Positions 1-8,515 of a stretch of DNA of 64,000 bases are shown one piece after another; within the stretch, counting starts at the first letter, position 1, and the number at the start of each line of letters is the position of its first letter. The notes beneath the pieces were generated by a model. The model did not search any database. It was not told the DNA's origin and saw only the letters and a list, made by a program, of their open reading frames with translations. The DNA is taken from positions 248,001-312,000 of the forward strand of contig NZ_JMQI01000047.1 of assembly GCF_000695625.1 (NCBI RefSeq), written 5' to 3'. The stretch is from Amycolatopsis rifamycinica. Its GTDB lineage: Bacteria; Actinomycetota; Actinomycetes; Mycobacteriales; Pseudonocardiaceae. The position numbers and the translations under genes are program-made.

Positions 1-330
1 AGCCGGCGGCCGAGCAGAGCGCGGGTTCGGCTCAGCCGACGGCCGCGCAGGGCGCTCCGGCGGGTTCGGCGCAGGCTGGGCCGGCGGTGTTCGGCCAGCT
101 GGGGCAGCCCGTGGGTTCGGCGCAGCAGGCAGCTGGTCCGGCGGCTGCGGAGGGCTCGGCGCAGGGCGCTCCGGCGGGTTCGGCGCAGGCCGGGCCGGCG
201 GCGTTCGGTCAGCCGGGGCAGCCCGTGGGTTCGGCGCAGCAGGCAGCTGGTGCAGCGGCTGCGGAGGGCTCGGCGCAGGGCGCTCCGGCAGGTTCGGCGC
301 AGCAGGCTGGTCCGGCGGTGCTCGGTGAGC
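1..330 (+). repeat. In-frame tandem repeat of about 114-117 bp in the kinase tail
   Basis: Near-identical units begin at 87, 201 and 318, with a partial one before base 87. Each encodes a 38-39 residue Ala/Gln/Gly block beginning (V/A)(F/L)G(Q/E)xGQPV. All units keep the reading frame. A separate 9-bp repeat at about 757-797 encodes four Ala-Ala-Asn triplets. Such repeats are prone to length change by slippage and are likely to collapse in short-read assemblies. Confidence 0.85.
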
Positions 331-1268
331 CGGGGCAGCCGGTGAGTTCCGACCAGCAGGCCGTGGACTCGGCGCACACCGGGGCGCAGGCACAGCCGAC
401 AGCCGAGCAGGGCGCGGGCCCGGCCCAGCAGGCAGCTGGTTCGGCTGCCCAGAGCTCGGCGCAGGCCGGTTCGGCGCACCGGCCGGTCGCCGCCGGGCAA
501 GGCGTCCCGCAGGAGCCGGGCTTGGGCGAGCAGGAGCCGGGTTCGGAGCAAGCCGCGCCGCAGGCCGCTCAGCAGGCACCTGCAGCCGCCCCGGCGGCGC
601 CCGCGGCCGCTCAGCAGGCACCCGCGGCCGCTCCGGTGGCACCCGCGGCCCCGCAGGCGCCCGCAGCCACCCCGCAGCAGCCCGACGAGACCCCCCGGCC
701 CCCGGCAGGCGGCGCCCTCCCCGTCCGCCGTCCGGCCGGAACCGCCATCCCGGCCGCGAACGCCGCGAACGCCGCGAACGCCGCGAACGCCGCGAGCACC
801 GCGAGCGGCTCCACCTCGGGCACCCTCCCGCAGCCCGGCGGCCGCCACCCGGACGTCTTCCAGGAGTCCGGCCTGCTGCCGGTCGGGAACGGCCGTCCCG
901 CTGTCCCGCCGTCCTTCCTGCCCAGCCGGAAGGGGCCCGAGACGCCCGCTCCGCGCGGCGAAGAGACCGCCGTCGAGGCCACCGCCGAGTGGAACTTCGG
1001 CCCGGATGACAGCTGGCGCGCGGTGCAAGCGGTGTCCCAGTCGACACCCTCCACCTTCACTTCGGCAGGATTGCCCCGGCGCCGTCGCGGGGAGCAGCTG
1101 CTCCCGGGCAGCGCCGGACCGTCCACCGGGGCCACGGCCCCCCGACCACAACGGGACGCACACGACGTGCGCGGCCGCCTGCGGAGCTTCCAGCAGGGCA
1201 TCGAGCGCGGGCGCCACCGCACCGCACAGGCGGCCGAGACCAACCACGAGACCTTGGAGGGTGAATGA
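1..1268 (+). CDS. cvnA: Conservon sensor histidine kinase (CvnA-like), C-terminal part only
   Basis: The gene is cut by the left window edge; its frame is open from base 3. Only the C-terminal tail of a conservon sensor kinase is present, and the sensor, HAMP and ATPase domains must lie upstream. The first 250 residues are Ala/Gln/Gly/Pro-rich and start with an imperfect 38-39 residue tandem repeat (VGSAQQAAG, GAPAGSAQ). The last 100 residues carry the recognisable conservon-kinase ending: a TSAGLPRR-type segment, then VRGRLRSFQQGIERGRHR. The stop overlaps the roadblock gene start (ATGA), so the two are translationally coupled. In this family the kinase, roadblock, DUF742 and GTPase proteins form a membrane complex likened to a eukaryotic G-protein system. 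The call rests on the tail plus the three following genes. Confidence 0.85.
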   Translation, partial: PAAEQSAGSAQPTAAQGAPAGSAQAGPAVFGQLGQPVGSAQQAAGPAAAEGSAQGAPAGSAQAGPAAFGQPGQPVGSAQQAAGAAAAEGSAQGAPAGSAQQAGPAVLGEPGQPVSSDQQAVDSAHTGAQAQPTAEQGAGPAQQAAGSAAQSSAQAGSAHRPVAAGQGVPQEPGLGEQEPGSEQAAPQAAQQAPAAAPAAPAAAQQAPAAAPVAPAAPQAPAATPQQPDETPRPPAGGALPVRRPAGTAIPAANAANAANAANAASTASGSTSGTLPQPGGRHPDVFQESGLLPVGNGRPAVPPSFLPSRKGPETPAPRGEETAVEATAEWNFGPDDSWRAVQAVSQSTPSTFTSAGLPRRRRGEQLLPGSAGPSTGATAPRPQRDAHDVRGRLRSFQQGIERGRHRTAQAAETNHETLEGE

Positions 1269-1717
1269 CCTCGCCGAGTAGCGCTCAGCCGACGCAGAAC
1301 CAGTTCGGCTGGCTGGTGAACGACTTCGCGGAGCGGGTGCCCGGCGTGGCCCACGCCGTGGTCGTCTCGGCGGACGGCTTGCTGCTGACCGCGTCGAACC
1401 GGCTCCCGCTCGACCGGGCCGACCAGCTCGCCGCGGTCGCTTCCGGGCTGGTCAGCCTCACCCAGGGCGCGGCCCGCTGCTTCGAAGCCGGCGCGGTCAA
1501 CGAGACCGTCGTCGAGATGGAGCTGGGCATCATGGTGCTCATGTCGATCAGCGACGGCTCCTGCCTGGCCGTGCTCGCCGCCCCCAACTGCGACATCGGC
1601 CAGGTCGCCTACGAGATGACGATGCTCGTCGACCGGGTCGGCCAGATCCTCACCCCGGAGCTGCGCGCTCAGCTCCAGGGCTCCGGGGGGTCGCTGATCG
1701 GCGAACCGGTGGGATGA
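1265..1717 (+). CDS. cvnB: Roadblock/LC7 domain protein (CvnB-like)
   Basis: This 150-residue protein is a single Roadblock/LC7 domain, the usual length for the second conservon gene. Typical features are FGWLVNDFAERVPGVAHAVV at the N-terminus, SADGLLLTAS, and a SDGSCLAVLA strand. In characterised conservons this protein bridges the sensor kinase and the small GTPase. The start overlaps the kinase stop as ATGA, and the DUF742 gene begins 7 bp after its stop, so it is in the middle of a four-gene operon. No transmembrane segment is visible; it should act at the inner face of the membrane with its partners. Confidence 0.93.
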   Translation: MTSPSSAQPTQNQFGWLVNDFAERVPGVAHAVVVSADGLLLTASNRLPLDRADQLAAVASGLVSLTQGAARCFEAGAVNETVVEMELGIMVLMSISDGSCLAVLAAPNCDIGQVAYEMTMLVDRVGQILTPELRAQLQGSGGSLIGEPVG

Positions 1718-1724
1718 TGGCGCG

Positions 1725-2441
1725 ATGAGCACGGGGTCCGGATTCGACGGCGAACCACCCGCGGGGCACAGCTCCGCCGGGCGAGGGGACGACGGCACGT
1801 TCGCCGACGTCCTCAACGGGTTCACGCTGGATTCCGGCCGTGCCCGCCGGAAGCGCAAGAAGAGCAAGGAGTCCCCGCAACCCCCGGCCGCCGGTGCGTA
1901 CGCGGCCGCGGATCCGCCGGCGCCCGCGCCGTCGGCCGACCAAGGAGATCGTGTGACCTCGTTAGTCTCGCCACCCGGCAGTACCGACGGGGACAGCCCC
2001 AGACCGGGCGGGCTGTTCGACCCGGGGCCACCCAGCGGCGAGTTCGTCATGCCCGCGGTGTTCGAGCAGCCGCCCGCGCCCGAGGAGCTGACGGCGATCG
2101 TCCGCCCCTACGCGCTGACCGGCGGCCGCACGCGCGCGAATTACGCCCTGGAGCTGGAGACACTGATCTCCGCGAAGGACTACGCTGCCACCGGTGGCTT
2201 CCCCGAAGTGGCCGCGGAGCAGATCGAGTGCATCTCGATCATGGAAGAGTGCCGGACCCCCCGTTCGGTCGCCGAGATCGTGTCGGCGCTGCGGGTGCCG
2301 CTGGGGGTGGCCCGGGTACTGATCAGCGACGCGGCGGACGCGGGGCTGGTCACGGTGCACAAGACGATTACGGGCAATGACGGCGCCGAGGCACATCTGG
2401 TGTTGATGGAAAGGGTTTTGAGTGGACTCCGTCGGCTTTAA
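1725..2441 (+). CDS. cvnC: DUF742 protein (CvnC-like) with N-terminal extension and a TTA codon
   Basis: The last 120 residues form the DUF742 domain (VRPYALTGGRTR, EQIECISIMEECRTPRSVAEI), the winged-helix-like third conservon component. The 238-residue reading is about 100 longer than usual because of a charged, Pro-rich extension. A second start is plausible: an in-frame GTG at 1953 follows an excellent ribosome site (AAGGAGAT) and would give 162 residues, closer to the family length. Codon 4 of that shorter form is TTA (1962-1964), the rarest leucine codon in this DNA and a mark of bldA control in Streptomyces. The 3' end overlaps the GTPase gene by 20 bp. Which start is used is unresolved. 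Confidence 0.88.
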   Translation: MSTGSGFDGEPPAGHSSAGRGDDGTFADVLNGFTLDSGRARRKRKKSKESPQPPAAGAYAAADPPAPAPSADQGDRVTSLVSPPGSTDGDSPRPGGLFDPGPPSGEFVMPAVFEQPPAPEELTAIVRPYALTGGRTRANYALELETLISAKDYAATGGFPEVAAEQIECISIMEECRTPRSVAEIVSALRVPLGVARVLISDAADAGLVTVHKTITGNDGAEAHLVLMERVLSGLRRL

Positions 2442-3033
2442 GGCACCGCGGGACACCGCGCCCCCGACCATGACATCCGCCAAGATCGTGGTGGCCGGCG
2501 GCTTCGGTGCGGGGAAGACGACCTTCGTCGGGTCGGTGTCGGAGATCGTGCCGCTGACCACCGAGGCGATGATGACCGACGCCAGCGTCGGGGTCGACAA
2601 CCTCGACCACACGCCGGGCAAGTCGACGACGACGGTGGCGATGGACTTCGGCCGGGTGTCGCTGGACGCGGACCTGATCCTGTACCTGTTCGGCACGCCC
2701 GGGCAGCAGCGGTTCTGGTTCATGTGGGACGACCTGGTCCGCGGCGCCATCGGCGCGGTGGTGCTGGCCGACACGCGCCGGCTGGCCGACTCGTTCGCGC
2801 CGATCGACTTCTTCGAGGACCGCGGGCTGCCGTACATCGTCGGCATCAACACGTTCGACGGCGTGCTGGAGCACGACATCAACGACGTCCGCGAGGCCCT
2901 GTCGATCGACCCGAACATCCCGATCGTCCGCTGCGACGCCCGGGACCGCGAGTCGACCAAGCAGACGCTGATCACGCTGGTCGAGTACGCCATGCGGCAG
3001 TGGATCGCGCTGCGGGCGGCCAACGCGCGCTGA
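2422..3033 (+). CDS. cvnD: Conservon GTP-binding protein (CvnD-like)
   Basis: This 203-residue small GTPase belongs to the conservon/MglA-like group. The P-loop GGFGAGKT lies near residues 28-35, the switch-II region reads FGTPGQQRFW, and the usual NKxD specificity motif is replaced by NTFDG, a variation typical of these proteins. The GTG start lies inside the end of the DUF742 gene, implying translational coupling. It should cycle between GTP and GDP forms and bind the roadblock/DUF742/kinase complex at the membrane. It is the last gene of the operon; the next genes are on the opposite strand and converge 45 bp downstream. Confidence 0.94.
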   Translation: MDSVGFKAPRDTAPPTMTSAKIVVAGGFGAGKTTFVGSVSEIVPLTTEAMMTDASVGVDNLDHTPGKSTTTVAMDFGRVSLDADLILYLFGTPGQQRFWFMWDDLVRGAIGAVVLADTRRLADSFAPIDFFEDRGLPYIVGINTFDGVLEHDINDVREALSIDPNIPIVRCDARDRESTKQTLITLVEYAMRQWIALRAANAR

Positions 3034-3077
3034 GGCCGCCGGGGCCCGGGACACGCCCGGGCCCGCGGAGGCGCCGC

Positions 3078-3638
3078 TCACGCGCGGCGGAAGCGCAGCA
3101 GCACGACCTGGCCGTCGAAGGTGCGCGATTCCACCAGCTCCAGGCCGAGCCGCGCGGTGCCCTCGGCGAACGGGCGCTTCCCGCCGCCGAGGACGACCGG
3201 GTGCACGAACACCTGGTATTCGTCGACGAGGCCGCGCGCGGTGAGTTCGGCGGCCAGGTCGGCGCCGCCCATGAGCAGTACGTTCTCGCCCGCTTCGGCC
3301 TTCAGGGACGCCACCGCTTCCGCCAGGTCGCCGCCGAGGACGCGGGTGTTCCAGTCCGCCTTCTCCAGCGTCCGCGAGAACACCACCTTCGGCTTCGCCC
3401 GCCAGACGGGCGCGAACGCGATGTCGTGCGGGTGGTCCGAGATCGACTCCGCGGCCGGCCAGTACGCGGACATCATGTCCCAGACCTTCCGCCCGTAGGC
3501 GAACTCGCCGGAGCGCGCGCTCAGCTCCTGCGAGTAGGCCGACAGCTCCGGGCCCATGACCGGCCAGTCGAACTCGCCGTTCGGTCCCTCGACGCAGCCG
3601 TCGAGCGAAGTGTGGACCGCGTAGACGATCTCGCGCAT
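3078..3638 (-). CDS. RibD C-terminal/DHFR-like family reductase
   Basis: The 186-residue protein has the RibD C-terminal (dihydrofolate-reductase-like) fold. It opens MREIVYAVHTSLDGCVEGP, contains a KVVFSRTLE strand and the nucleotide-binding LMGGADLAAELTARGLVDEY, and ends with a hydrophobic strand. Members of this group (YyaP/YwjB-like) are NADPH-dependent oxidoreductases of unknown substrate. The start at 3638 follows a strong ribosome site (AGGAGGAGA); longer readings upstream are a different frame of the neighbouring gene. It is last in a four-gene minus-strand operon with an ArsR regulator, an AHSA1 protein and a DUF899 protein, a grouping common in actinomycetes. Confidence 0.88.
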   Translation of the reverse strand: MREIVYAVHTSLDGCVEGPNGEFDWPVMGPELSAYSQELSARSGEFAYGRKVWDMMSAYWPAAESISDHPHDIAFAPVWRAKPKVVFSRTLEKADWNTRVLGGDLAEAVASLKAEAGENVLLMGGADLAAELTARGLVDEYQVFVHPVVLGGGKRPFAEGTARLGLELVESRTFDGQVVLLRFRRA

Positions 3639-3721
3639 TTTCCGTCTCCTCCTGTTCGGGGCCTGACACGGGGAGGTCGGAGCCGCGACCGGCGACCGGA
3701 CACGGCCGGCGGGGAAAACTT

Positions 3722-4381
3722 TCAGTACTCGTCGTGGCGGCGCCACCACGAGCTGGGCGCGTCGTCGCCGCGGCTCTCCTCTTCCCACGCCTCCTGCCGG
3801 CCCAGCGGCGTGACGTCGAGGTACCGGTGCGACGACAGGAACATCTCCCCGCCGCGGCCCGAGGTGAAGTAGGTCCGGTAGACGTCGTCGCCGTCGCGGA
3901 GGAAGACGCTGACGCCGAAGCCCATGCCGACGCCGCAGTCGTCGGGGAAGTCGTTGCCGTGCGCGGACACCCACGGCACGTCCCAGCCCATGCGCGTCTT
4001 GTACCGCTCGATCTCGGCGAGCGTCGCGGGCGCGACGACCGTCAGCGTGACGTCGCGGGCGTGCAGGTGGGCCAGGTGCGGCAGGTTGTCGACGACCAGC
4101 GAGCAGCCGGGGCAGCCGTCCTGGTCGCCCGGGTGCAGCATGAAGTGGTAGACGATCAGCTGCGAGCGCCCGTCGAACAGGTCGAGCAGGCTCTTCCTGC
4201 CCTCGGCCGACTCGAATGCGTACGGCTTGGTGAAGGGGACCATCGGCAGGCGGCGGCGCTCGGCGGCGAGGTGGTCGCCCGCCTTCATGTGCGCCTTCTC
4301 CTTGGCCAGCAGCGCGTCGCGCGCAGCCTGCCACTCTTCGGGCGAAACGATCGGGGGCAGGGCTCGCTGGGTCGCCGTCAT
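3722..4381 (-). CDS. DUF899 thioredoxin-fold protein
   Basis: This 219-residue protein matches DUF899 throughout. It opens with IVSPEEWQAARDALLAKEK, then RRLPMV, YHFMLHPGDQDGCPGCS with a CPGC dithiol like that of thioredoxins, and a DDVYRTYFTSGRGGE stretch near the end. The fold is thioredoxin-like, but the substrate is not established. Its start overlaps the stop of the AHSA1 gene (ATGA), so it is translationally coupled in an operon headed by an ArsR-type repressor. No signal peptide is visible. Confidence 0.9.
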   Translation of the reverse strand: MTATQRALPPIVSPEEWQAARDALLAKEKAHMKAGDHLAAERRRLPMVPFTKPYAFESAEGRKSLLDLFDGRSQLIVYHFMLHPGDQDGCPGCSLVVDNLPHLAHLHARDVTLTVVAPATLAEIERYKTRMGWDVPWVSAHGNDFPDDCGVGMGFGVSVFLRDGDDVYRTYFTSGRGGEMFLSSHRYLDVTPLGRQEAWEEESRGDDAPSSWWRRHDEY

Positions 4382-4824
4382 CGGTCTTCCTCTCTTCGGT
4401 GGTGGATGAAGCCGGTCAGGTCGGCGAAGCTGGAGGTCCAGCCGTCGTGGTGGCCGTCGCGGTCGGCGGGGGTGGGGAAGCCGGTCTGGACGAAGGTCAT
4501 CTCGGTCTTGCCGTCGAAGTCGGCGAAGTCGATCGTCACGAGGGTCTCGGTGCGCAGGTCGCCCTCGGTGTCCCAGACGAAGGTGAACACCAGCCGTGCG
4601 GGGGCGGTGATCTCGCGGTAGACGCCGTGCATCCAGTGCTCGTCGCCGTCGGGGGAGCGGATGCAGGCCCGCCAGGCGCCGCCGGGCCGGGTGGCGAGGG
4701 TGACGGCGGAGCCGGTGTAGCCGTGCGGTCCGAGCCAGCTCGCCAGCTGGTCGGGGTCGATCCAGGCGGCGAAGACGAGCTCGCGCGGGGCGTCGAAGAC
4801 GCGCGTGATGGTGAGGTCAGGCAT
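4378..4824 (-). CDS. SRPBCC / AHSA1 domain protein
   Basis: This 148-residue protein is a single AHSA1-type START-like domain. It begins with ITRVFDAPRELVFAAWIDPDQLASWLGP, has the central WMHGVYREITAPARLVFTF, and ends with FVQTGFPTPADRDGHHDGWTSSFADL. Such domains form a hydrophobic ligand-binding cavity; the ligand is unknown. It overlaps the ArsR gene on one side and the DUF899 gene on the other. ArsR-AHSA1 pairs are a very common actinobacterial arrangement. Confidence 0.9.
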   Translation of the reverse strand: MPDLTITRVFDAPRELVFAAWIDPDQLASWLGPHGYTGSAVTLATRPGGAWRACIRSPDGDEHWMHGVYREITAPARLVFTFVWDTEGDLRTETLVTIDFADFDGKTEMTFVQTGFPTPADRDGHHDGWTSSFADLTGFIHHRREEDR

Positions 4825-5143
4825 CGCCGGTCAGGCTCCTCAGGTGGTCCTCGAGGCGGTCGAACCCGCCCTCCCAGAACCGGCGGTAGGTCGCGACCCA
4901 GTCGGCGACGTCTTCGAGGGGCTTGGCCGCCAGCCGGCAGGGCCGCCACTGGCGGGTGCGGCCGCGGGTGATCAGCCCGGCCTCTTCCAGCACCTTCAGG
5001 TGCCGGGACACCGCGGGCAGGCTCATCGGGAACGGCTCGGCGAGCTCGTTCACCGTCGCTTCGCCGGCCGAGAGGCGCGCGAGGATGGCGCGCCGGGTCG
5101 GGTCGGCGAGGGCCGAGAACGTCCGGCTCAGCGTGTCGGTCAT
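4817..5143 (-). CDS. ArsR-family winged-helix repressor
   Basis: The 108-residue protein is a compact ArsR/SmtB-type regulator. RRAILARLSAGEATVNELAEPFPMSLPAVSRHLKVLEEAGL supplies the helix-turn-helix, followed by ITRGRTRQWRPCRL as the wing. The metal-binding cysteine motif of classical ArsR is absent, so it belongs to the metal-independent group found next to AHSA1 genes. It heads the minus-strand operon 5143-3078 and probably controls it from the AT-rich intergenic stretch upstream of its own start. Confidence 0.9.
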   Translation of the reverse strand: MTDTLSRTFSALADPTRRAILARLSAGEATVNELAEPFPMSLPAVSRHLKVLEEAGLITRGRTRQWRPCRLAAKPLEDVADWVATYRRFWEGGFDRLEDHLRSLTGDA

Positions 5144-5154
5144 TTCACCATCCT

Positions 5155-5180
5155 GTTAATTAACGAACTCCTTAAATATA
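5155..5180 (-). promoter_or_regulatory. AT-rich palindromic region, candidate ArsR operator and promoter
   Basis: Within otherwise GC-rich DNA, 5155-5164 reads GTTAATTAAC, a perfect palindrome, and a second TTAA with a TATA stretch follows at 5172-5180. It lies 12-37 bp upstream of the ArsR start, where an autoregulatory operator overlapping the promoter would be expected. The location and AT content are seen; the function is inferred. Confidence 0.45.
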
Positions 5181-5281
5181 GGTCCGAGCTGGCGGAAGTC
5201 AAGGTTCTCGCGGGCTGCCGTGAGAGCCGCGTCACTGGTCCTCGGGTTTCCAACAGTAGGAAGCCAAAGTATTTTGGAGGG

Positions 5282-8200
5282 ATGAGCAGCGACCTGTACC
5301 GTCCCGTGCACCCCGTCCGGTTCGTGACGGCGTCGAGTCTGTTCGACGGCCACGACGCGTCGATCAACATCATGCGGCGGATCCTGCAGTCGCAGGGCGC
5401 GGAGGTCGTTCATCTCGGCCACAACCGATCGGTCGACGAGGTGGCGACCGCGGCCATCGCCGAGGACGTCCAGGGTGTCGCCATCTCTGCTTACCAGGGC
5501 GGGCACGTCGAATACTTCTCCTACCTGGTCGAGCTGCTGCGCGAGCGCGGCGCCGGCCACATCAAGGTCTTCGGCGGCGGGGGCGGGGTGATCGTGCGCG
5601 AGGAGATCGAGCTGCTGCACTCGCGCGGCGTCGCCCGCATCTTCTCGCCCGAGGACGGCTACGAGATGGGCCTGCCGGGCATGATCAACTTCATGATCAA
5701 GGCCTGCGACGTCGATCTCGCGGCCGAAGCGCCCTCGCTGGACAAGGTGCTCTCCGGGGACGTCGCCGCGCTCTCGCGGGTCATCACCCAGTTGCAGGCC
5801 GAGCGGCTGTCCGGCGACCTGCTGAGTGGCCTCACCGAGGCCGCGGGCCGGCGCGAGGTGCCGGTGCTCGGCATCACCGGCACCGGCGGCTCGGGCAAGT
5901 CGTCGCTCACCGACGAGCTGATCCGCCGCTTCCGCCTCGACCAGGAGGACAAGCTGCGGATCGCGGTGCTCGCCGTCGACCCGTCGCGGCGCAAGGGCGG
6001 CGGGGCGCTGCTCGGCGACCGCATCCGGATGAACTGCCTGGACGGCTCGCCGGTGTACTTCCGCTCGCTGGCCACGCGCACGACGTCGGGGGAGATCCCG
6101 GCCGGGCTGCGCGAGTCGATCCTGGCCTGCAAGGCCGCCGGGTACGACCTGGTGATCGTCGAGACGCCGGGTATCGGCCAGGGCGACGCCGGGATCGTCG
6201 ACTTCGTCGACGAGTCGCTGTACGTGATGACGCCGGAGTTCGGCGCCGCGTCGCAGCTGGAGAAGATCGACATGCTCGACTTCGCCGACGTCGTCGCGAT
6301 CAACAAGTTCGAGCGCCGCGGCGCCGAGGACGCCCGCCGCGACGTCGCGCGCCAGCTGGTGCGCAACCGCGAGGCCTTCTCTTCGGCGCCGGAAGACATG
6401 CCGGTGTACGGCACGAGCGCGGCGAAGTTCAACGACGACGGCGTCACCGCGCTGTACCAGCACCTGCGCGGGATGCTCGCCGAGCGGGGTCTCGGCGTGT
6501 CCGCGGGGACGCTGCCGGAGGTCGAAGGCAAGGTCTCGACCGATGCCTCGACGATCATCCCGGGCCACCGGTCCCGGTACCTGGCCGAGATCTCGGAGAC
6601 CGTACGCGGCTACCACGCGAAGACCGCGCAGCAGGTTGCCGCCGTCCGCAAGCGCGACGCGTTGGCTGTCGCACGCGAAGAACTGGCCAAGGTGGACGCC
6701 TCGACCGACGCCCTCGACGGGCTGCTCGCCGCCGCCGAGTCCGATGTGGACGCCGAATCGACGAACCTCCTCGAGCGCTTCAAGGCTTTGTCGCAGGAGT
6801 ACCGCCAGGACGAGCTGGTCGTGAAGGTCCGCGACAAGGAACTGCGCACGCAGCTGTGGCGCGAAACGCTGTCCGGCAACCGGATCCCGCGCGTCGCCCT
6901 GCCGCGCTACGCCGAGTCCGGCGAGCTGCTGTCGTTCCTCCGCCGCGAGAACCTGCCGGGTTACTTCCCTTACACGGCGGGTGTTTTCCCGTTCAAGCGC
7001 GACGGGGAGGACCCGGCGCGGATGTTCGCCGGCGAGGGTGACGCGTTCCGCACCAACCGGCGGTTCAAGCTGCTGTCGGCCGACTCGGAGGCCAAGCGGC
7101 TGTCCACCGCGTTCGACTCGGTGACGCTCTACGGCCACGATCCCGACACCCGCCCCGACATCTACGGCAAGGTCGGCACGTCGGGCGTGTCCATCGCGAC
7201 GCTCGACGACATGAAGGCCCTCTACGACGGTTTCGACCTGACCGCGCCGAACACGTCGGTGTCGATGACCATCAACGGTCCGGCGCCGACGATCCTCGCC
7301 TTCTTCCTCAACACGGCGATCGACCAGAAGCTGACGGCGTTCCGCGACGAGCACGGCCGCGAACCGTCCGACGCCGAAGCCGCCGAGCTGCGCGAATGGG
7401 TGCTGCGCACCGTCCGCGGCACGGTCCAGGCCGACATCCTCAAGGAGGACCAGGGCCAGAACACCTGCATCTTCTCCACCGAGTTCAGCCTCCGGATGAT
7501 GGCCGACATCCAGGAGTGGTTCATCGAGCACGGGGTCCGCAACTTCTACTCGGTGTCGATCTCCGGCTACCACATCGCCGAGGCCGGGGCGAACCCGATC
7601 TCGCAGCTGGCGTTCACGCTGTCCAACGGCTTCACCTACGTCGAGTCGTACCTCGCGCGCGGCATGGACATCGACGACTTCGCGCCGAACCTGTCGTTCT
7701 TCTTCTCCAACGGCATGGACGCGGAGTACTCGGTGCTGGGCCGGGTGGCGCGGCGGATCTGGGCGGTGGCGATGCGCGAGCGCTACGGCGCCAACGAGCG
7801 GTCGCAGAAGCTCAAGTACCACGTGCAGACGTCCGGGCGGTCGCTGCACGCGCAGGAGATGAGCTTCAACGACATCCGCACCACGCTGCAGGCGCTCTGC
7901 GCGCTCTACGACAACGCGAACTCACTGCACACCAACGCCTTCGACGAGGCGATCACCACGCCGTCGGAGTCGTCGGTGCGCCGCGCGATGGCCATCCAGA
8001 TGATCATCAACAAGGAGTGGGGCCTGTCGAAGAACGAAAACCCGCTGCAGGGTTCGTTCATCATTGACGAGCTGACCGACCTGGTCGAGGAGGCCGTGCT
8101 GGCCGAGTTCGACCGCATCTCCGAGCGCGGCGGCGTGCTCGGCGCGATGGAGACGGGCTACCAGCGCGGCCGGATCCAGGACGAATCGATCCTGTACGAG

Positions 8201-8515
8201 CGCAAGAAGCACGACGGCTCGCTGCCGATCATCGGCGTCAACACGTTCCGCAACCCGCACGAGGGCGAATCCGACGCCGAGGTCGAACTCGCGCGGGCCA
8301 CGGAGGCCGAGAAGCAGTCCCAGCTGGACCGCCTCGCGGACTTCCAGCGCCGCCACCACGAGGAGGCCCAGCAGGCGCTCAAGGCGCTGCGCGAGGCGGC
8401 CACCCGCGGCGGCAACCTGTTCGGGGTGCTGATGGACGCCGCGCGGGTGTGCTCGCTGGGGCAGATCACGGAGGCGTTCTTCGAGGTGGGTGGCCAGTAC
8501 CGGCGCAACGTCTAG
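5282..8515 (+). CDS. icmF: Fused isobutyryl-CoA mutase with G-protein chaperone (IcmF)
   Basis: This 1077-residue fusion has three parts in the order expected for IcmF. A B12-binding domain has DGHDAS at residues 22-27. A MeaI-type GTPase chaperone has its P-loop GTGGSGKSS near 199-207, then LAVDPSRRKGGGALLGDR, VETPGIGQGD and NKFERRG. The C-terminal half is the acyl-CoA mutase TIM barrel (FPYTAGVFPFK, YGKVGTSGVSIATLDDM, QGQNTCIFSTEFSLRMM, VSISGYHIAEAGANP). IcmF interconverts isobutyryl-CoA and n-butyryl-CoA using adenosylcobalamin, and some homologues act on isovaleryl- or pivalyl-CoA. The start at 5282 follows TTTTGGAGGG; the frame is open further upstream but without family similarity. It is divergent from the ArsR operon. 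Confidence 0.96.
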   Translation: MSSDLYRPVHPVRFVTASSLFDGHDASINIMRRILQSQGAEVVHLGHNRSVDEVATAAIAEDVQGVAISAYQGGHVEYFSYLVELLRERGAGHIKVFGGGGGVIVREEIELLHSRGVARIFSPEDGYEMGLPGMINFMIKACDVDLAAEAPSLDKVLSGDVAALSRVITQLQAERLSGDLLSGLTEAAGRREVPVLGITGTGGSGKSSLTDELIRRFRLDQEDKLRIAVLAVDPSRRKGGGALLGDRIRMNCLDGSPVYFRSLATRTTSGEIPAGLRESILACKAAGYDLVIVETPGIGQGDAGIVDFVDESLYVMTPEFGAASQLEKIDMLDFADVVAINKFERRGAEDARRDVARQLVRNREAFSSAPEDMPVYGTSAAKFNDDGVTALYQHLRGMLAERGLGVSAGTLPEVEGKVSTDASTIIPGHRSRYLAEISETVRGYHAKTAQQVAAVRKRDALAVAREELAKVDASTDALDGLLAAAESDVDAESTNLLERFKALSQEYRQDELVVKVRDKELRTQLWRETLSGNRIPRVALPRYAESGELLSFLRRENLPGYFPYTAGVFPFKRDGEDPARMFAGEGDAFRTNRRFKLLSADSEAKRLSTAFDSVTLYGHDPDTRPDIYGKVGTSGVSIATLDDMKALYDGFDLTAPNTSVSMTINGPAPTILAFFLNTAIDQKLTAFRDEHGREPSDAEAAELREWVLRTVRGTVQADILKEDQGQNTCIFSTEFSLRMMADIQEWFIEHGVRNFYSVSISGYHIAEAGANPISQLAFTLSNGFTYVESYLARGMDIDDFAPNLSFFFSNGMDAEYSVLGRVARRIWAVAMRERYGANERSQKLKYHVQTSGRSLHAQEMSFNDIRTTLQALCALYDNANSLHTNAFDEAITTPSESSVRRAMAIQMIINKEWGLSKNENPLQGSFIIDELTDLVEEAVLAEFDRISERGGVLGAMETGYQRGRIQDESILYERKKHDGSLPIIGVNTFRNPHEGESDAEVELARATEAEKQSQLDRLADFQRRHHEEAQQALKALREAATRGGNLFGVLMDAARVCSLGQITEAFFEVGGQYRRNV

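Noticed and set aside
4805..5281. N-terminal extension of IcmF by 159 codons
   Set aside because: It overlaps the opposite-strand ArsR gene, has no B12-domain similarity, and the ATG at 5282 has a strong ribosome site.
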